From the NCBI GenBank assembly GCA_001899525.1, contig MKVY01000029.1:67549-109636 (forward strand): DNA of 42,088 bases, in the 5' to 3' direction. Every line of letters starts with the position of its first letter. The stretch's first letter is position 1. The notes beneath the pieces are model-generated. The model searched no databases and had not been told where the DNA came from. It saw nothing but the letters and a program-made list of their open reading frames with translations. Below are positions 41,653-42,088 of the stretch, piece by piece. Origin of the DNA: Rhizobiales bacterium 65-9 (lineage in GTDB: Bacteria; Pseudomonadota; Alphaproteobacteria; Rhizobiales; Beijerinckiaceae). The position numbers and the translations under genes were made by a program.

Positions 41653-42088
41653 TCAGAGCGTGCGCTTCACCTCTTCCACCTTGTAGCACTCGATCACGTC
41701 GTTCGCGCGCATGTCCTGATAGTTCTCGAACGACATGCCGCATTCCTGACCGGCGCGGACTTCCGTGACCTGATCCTTGAAGCGCTGCAGCGTCGACAGC
41801 TTGCCTTCGTGGATCACGACATTGTCGCGGATCAGGCGGACATTGGCGCCGCGCTGGACGACGCCGTCGGTGACGACGCAGCCGGCGACCTTGCCGACCT
41901 TGGAGACCGCGAAGATCTCCCTGATCTGCGCCTCGCCGAGACGCTCCTCGCGCAGCGTCGGCGCGAGCAGGCCGGACATCGCATCCTTCACGTCATCCAC
42001 GAGATTGTAGATGATGTTGTAGTAGCGGATTTCCGTTCCCGTCCGTTCGGCCGCCTCGCGCGCTTCCTTGTGGGCGCGCACGTTGAAG
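41653..42088 (-). CDS. infB: Translation initiation factor IF-2, C-terminal part (cut by window end)
   Basis: Only the 3' end of infB is in the window, about 145 residues. It runs from the N-terminal side of domain IV through its end: [80 protein letters not shown] and the terminal [10 protein letters not shown]. This is the domain that binds initiator fMet-tRNA. The start codon and GTPase domain lie beyond 42088, so the feature is partial at its 5' end. The frame is open to the window edge, as expected. Confidence 0.95.
   Translation of the reverse strand, partial: FNVRAHKEAREAAERTGTEIRYYNIIYNLVDDVKDAMSGLLAPTLREERLGEAQIREIFAVSKVGKVAGCVVTDGVVQRGANVRLIRDNVVIHEGKLSTLQRFKDQVTEVRAGQECGMSFENYQDMRANDVIECYKVEEVKRTL

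Noticed and set aside
1..42088. Search for prophage, transposon, integrase, CRISPR or restriction genes
   Set aside because: No such gene, terminal inverted repeat or repeat array was seen; the window is ordinary chromosomal core and near-core DNA.

Overview
The window reads as chromosomal DNA of a high-GC alphaproteobacterium of the Hyphomicrobiales (Rhizobiales). The evidence is the gene orders infB-rbfA-truB-rpsO-pnp and hslV/hisB-hisH-hisA-hisF-hisE-coaA, the gene families present (BtaA/BtaB, RidA, DUF4189, Rap1a/Tai), and the two riboswitch classes. A Beijerinckiaceae- or Methylocystaceae-like genome is plausible, but I cannot fix the genus by reading. I see no phage, insertion sequence, integrase or CRISPR array. 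Coding density is high and most genes sit in short operons with 4-base ATGA overlaps.

Layout. 1-909: argB. 985-4037: a fatty-acid/acyl-CoA locus (SDR and acyl-CoA dehydrogenase leftward, TetR regulator rightward, a palindromic operator between them) ending in a gutted acyl-CoA synthetase gene. 4047-7587: an SbmA/BacA-like ABC exporter with a possible 33-codon leader ORF, and an MFS transporter. 7634-9438: a Glu/Leu/Phe/Val dehydrogenase and tRNA-Leu(CAG). 9523-12910: a sulfonate-type ABC importer plus OsmC, behind what looks like a SAM-II riboswitch with an inserted hairpin. 13051-16512: glnD and grpE. 16541-19256: plcP-btaA-btaB, a phosphate-saving lipid remodelling operon that would replace phospholipid by the betaine lipid DGTS. 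19449-23998: a choline-kinase-like phosphotransferase, then a TPP riboswitch driving ykoF-E-D-C (thiamine/HMP uptake).

24009-27041: hslV and hslU with an uncharacterised polytopic membrane protein gene between them. 27222-31773: hisB-DUF2628-hisH-hisA-hisF-hisE-coaA. 31780-35735: a periplasmic metallo-hydrolase, a large membrane glycosyltransferase, a DUF4189 protein with a tiny membrane-protein gene, and a Rap1a/Tai-like protein. 35759-37095: tRNA-Gly(CCC), RidA and a methyltransferase. 37168-42088: pnp, rpsO, truB, rbfA and the 3' end of infB, all leftward.

The strongest regulatory observations are two metabolite-sensing RNAs (SAM and TPP), a TetR palindrome, candidate RpoH promoters in front of hslV and grpE, and a weak PHO box in front of plcP. 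The locus-level story most worth testing is sulfur and phosphorus economy: a SAM-gated sulfonate importer close to a SAM-consuming betaine-lipid operon (BtaA and BtaB both use SAM).
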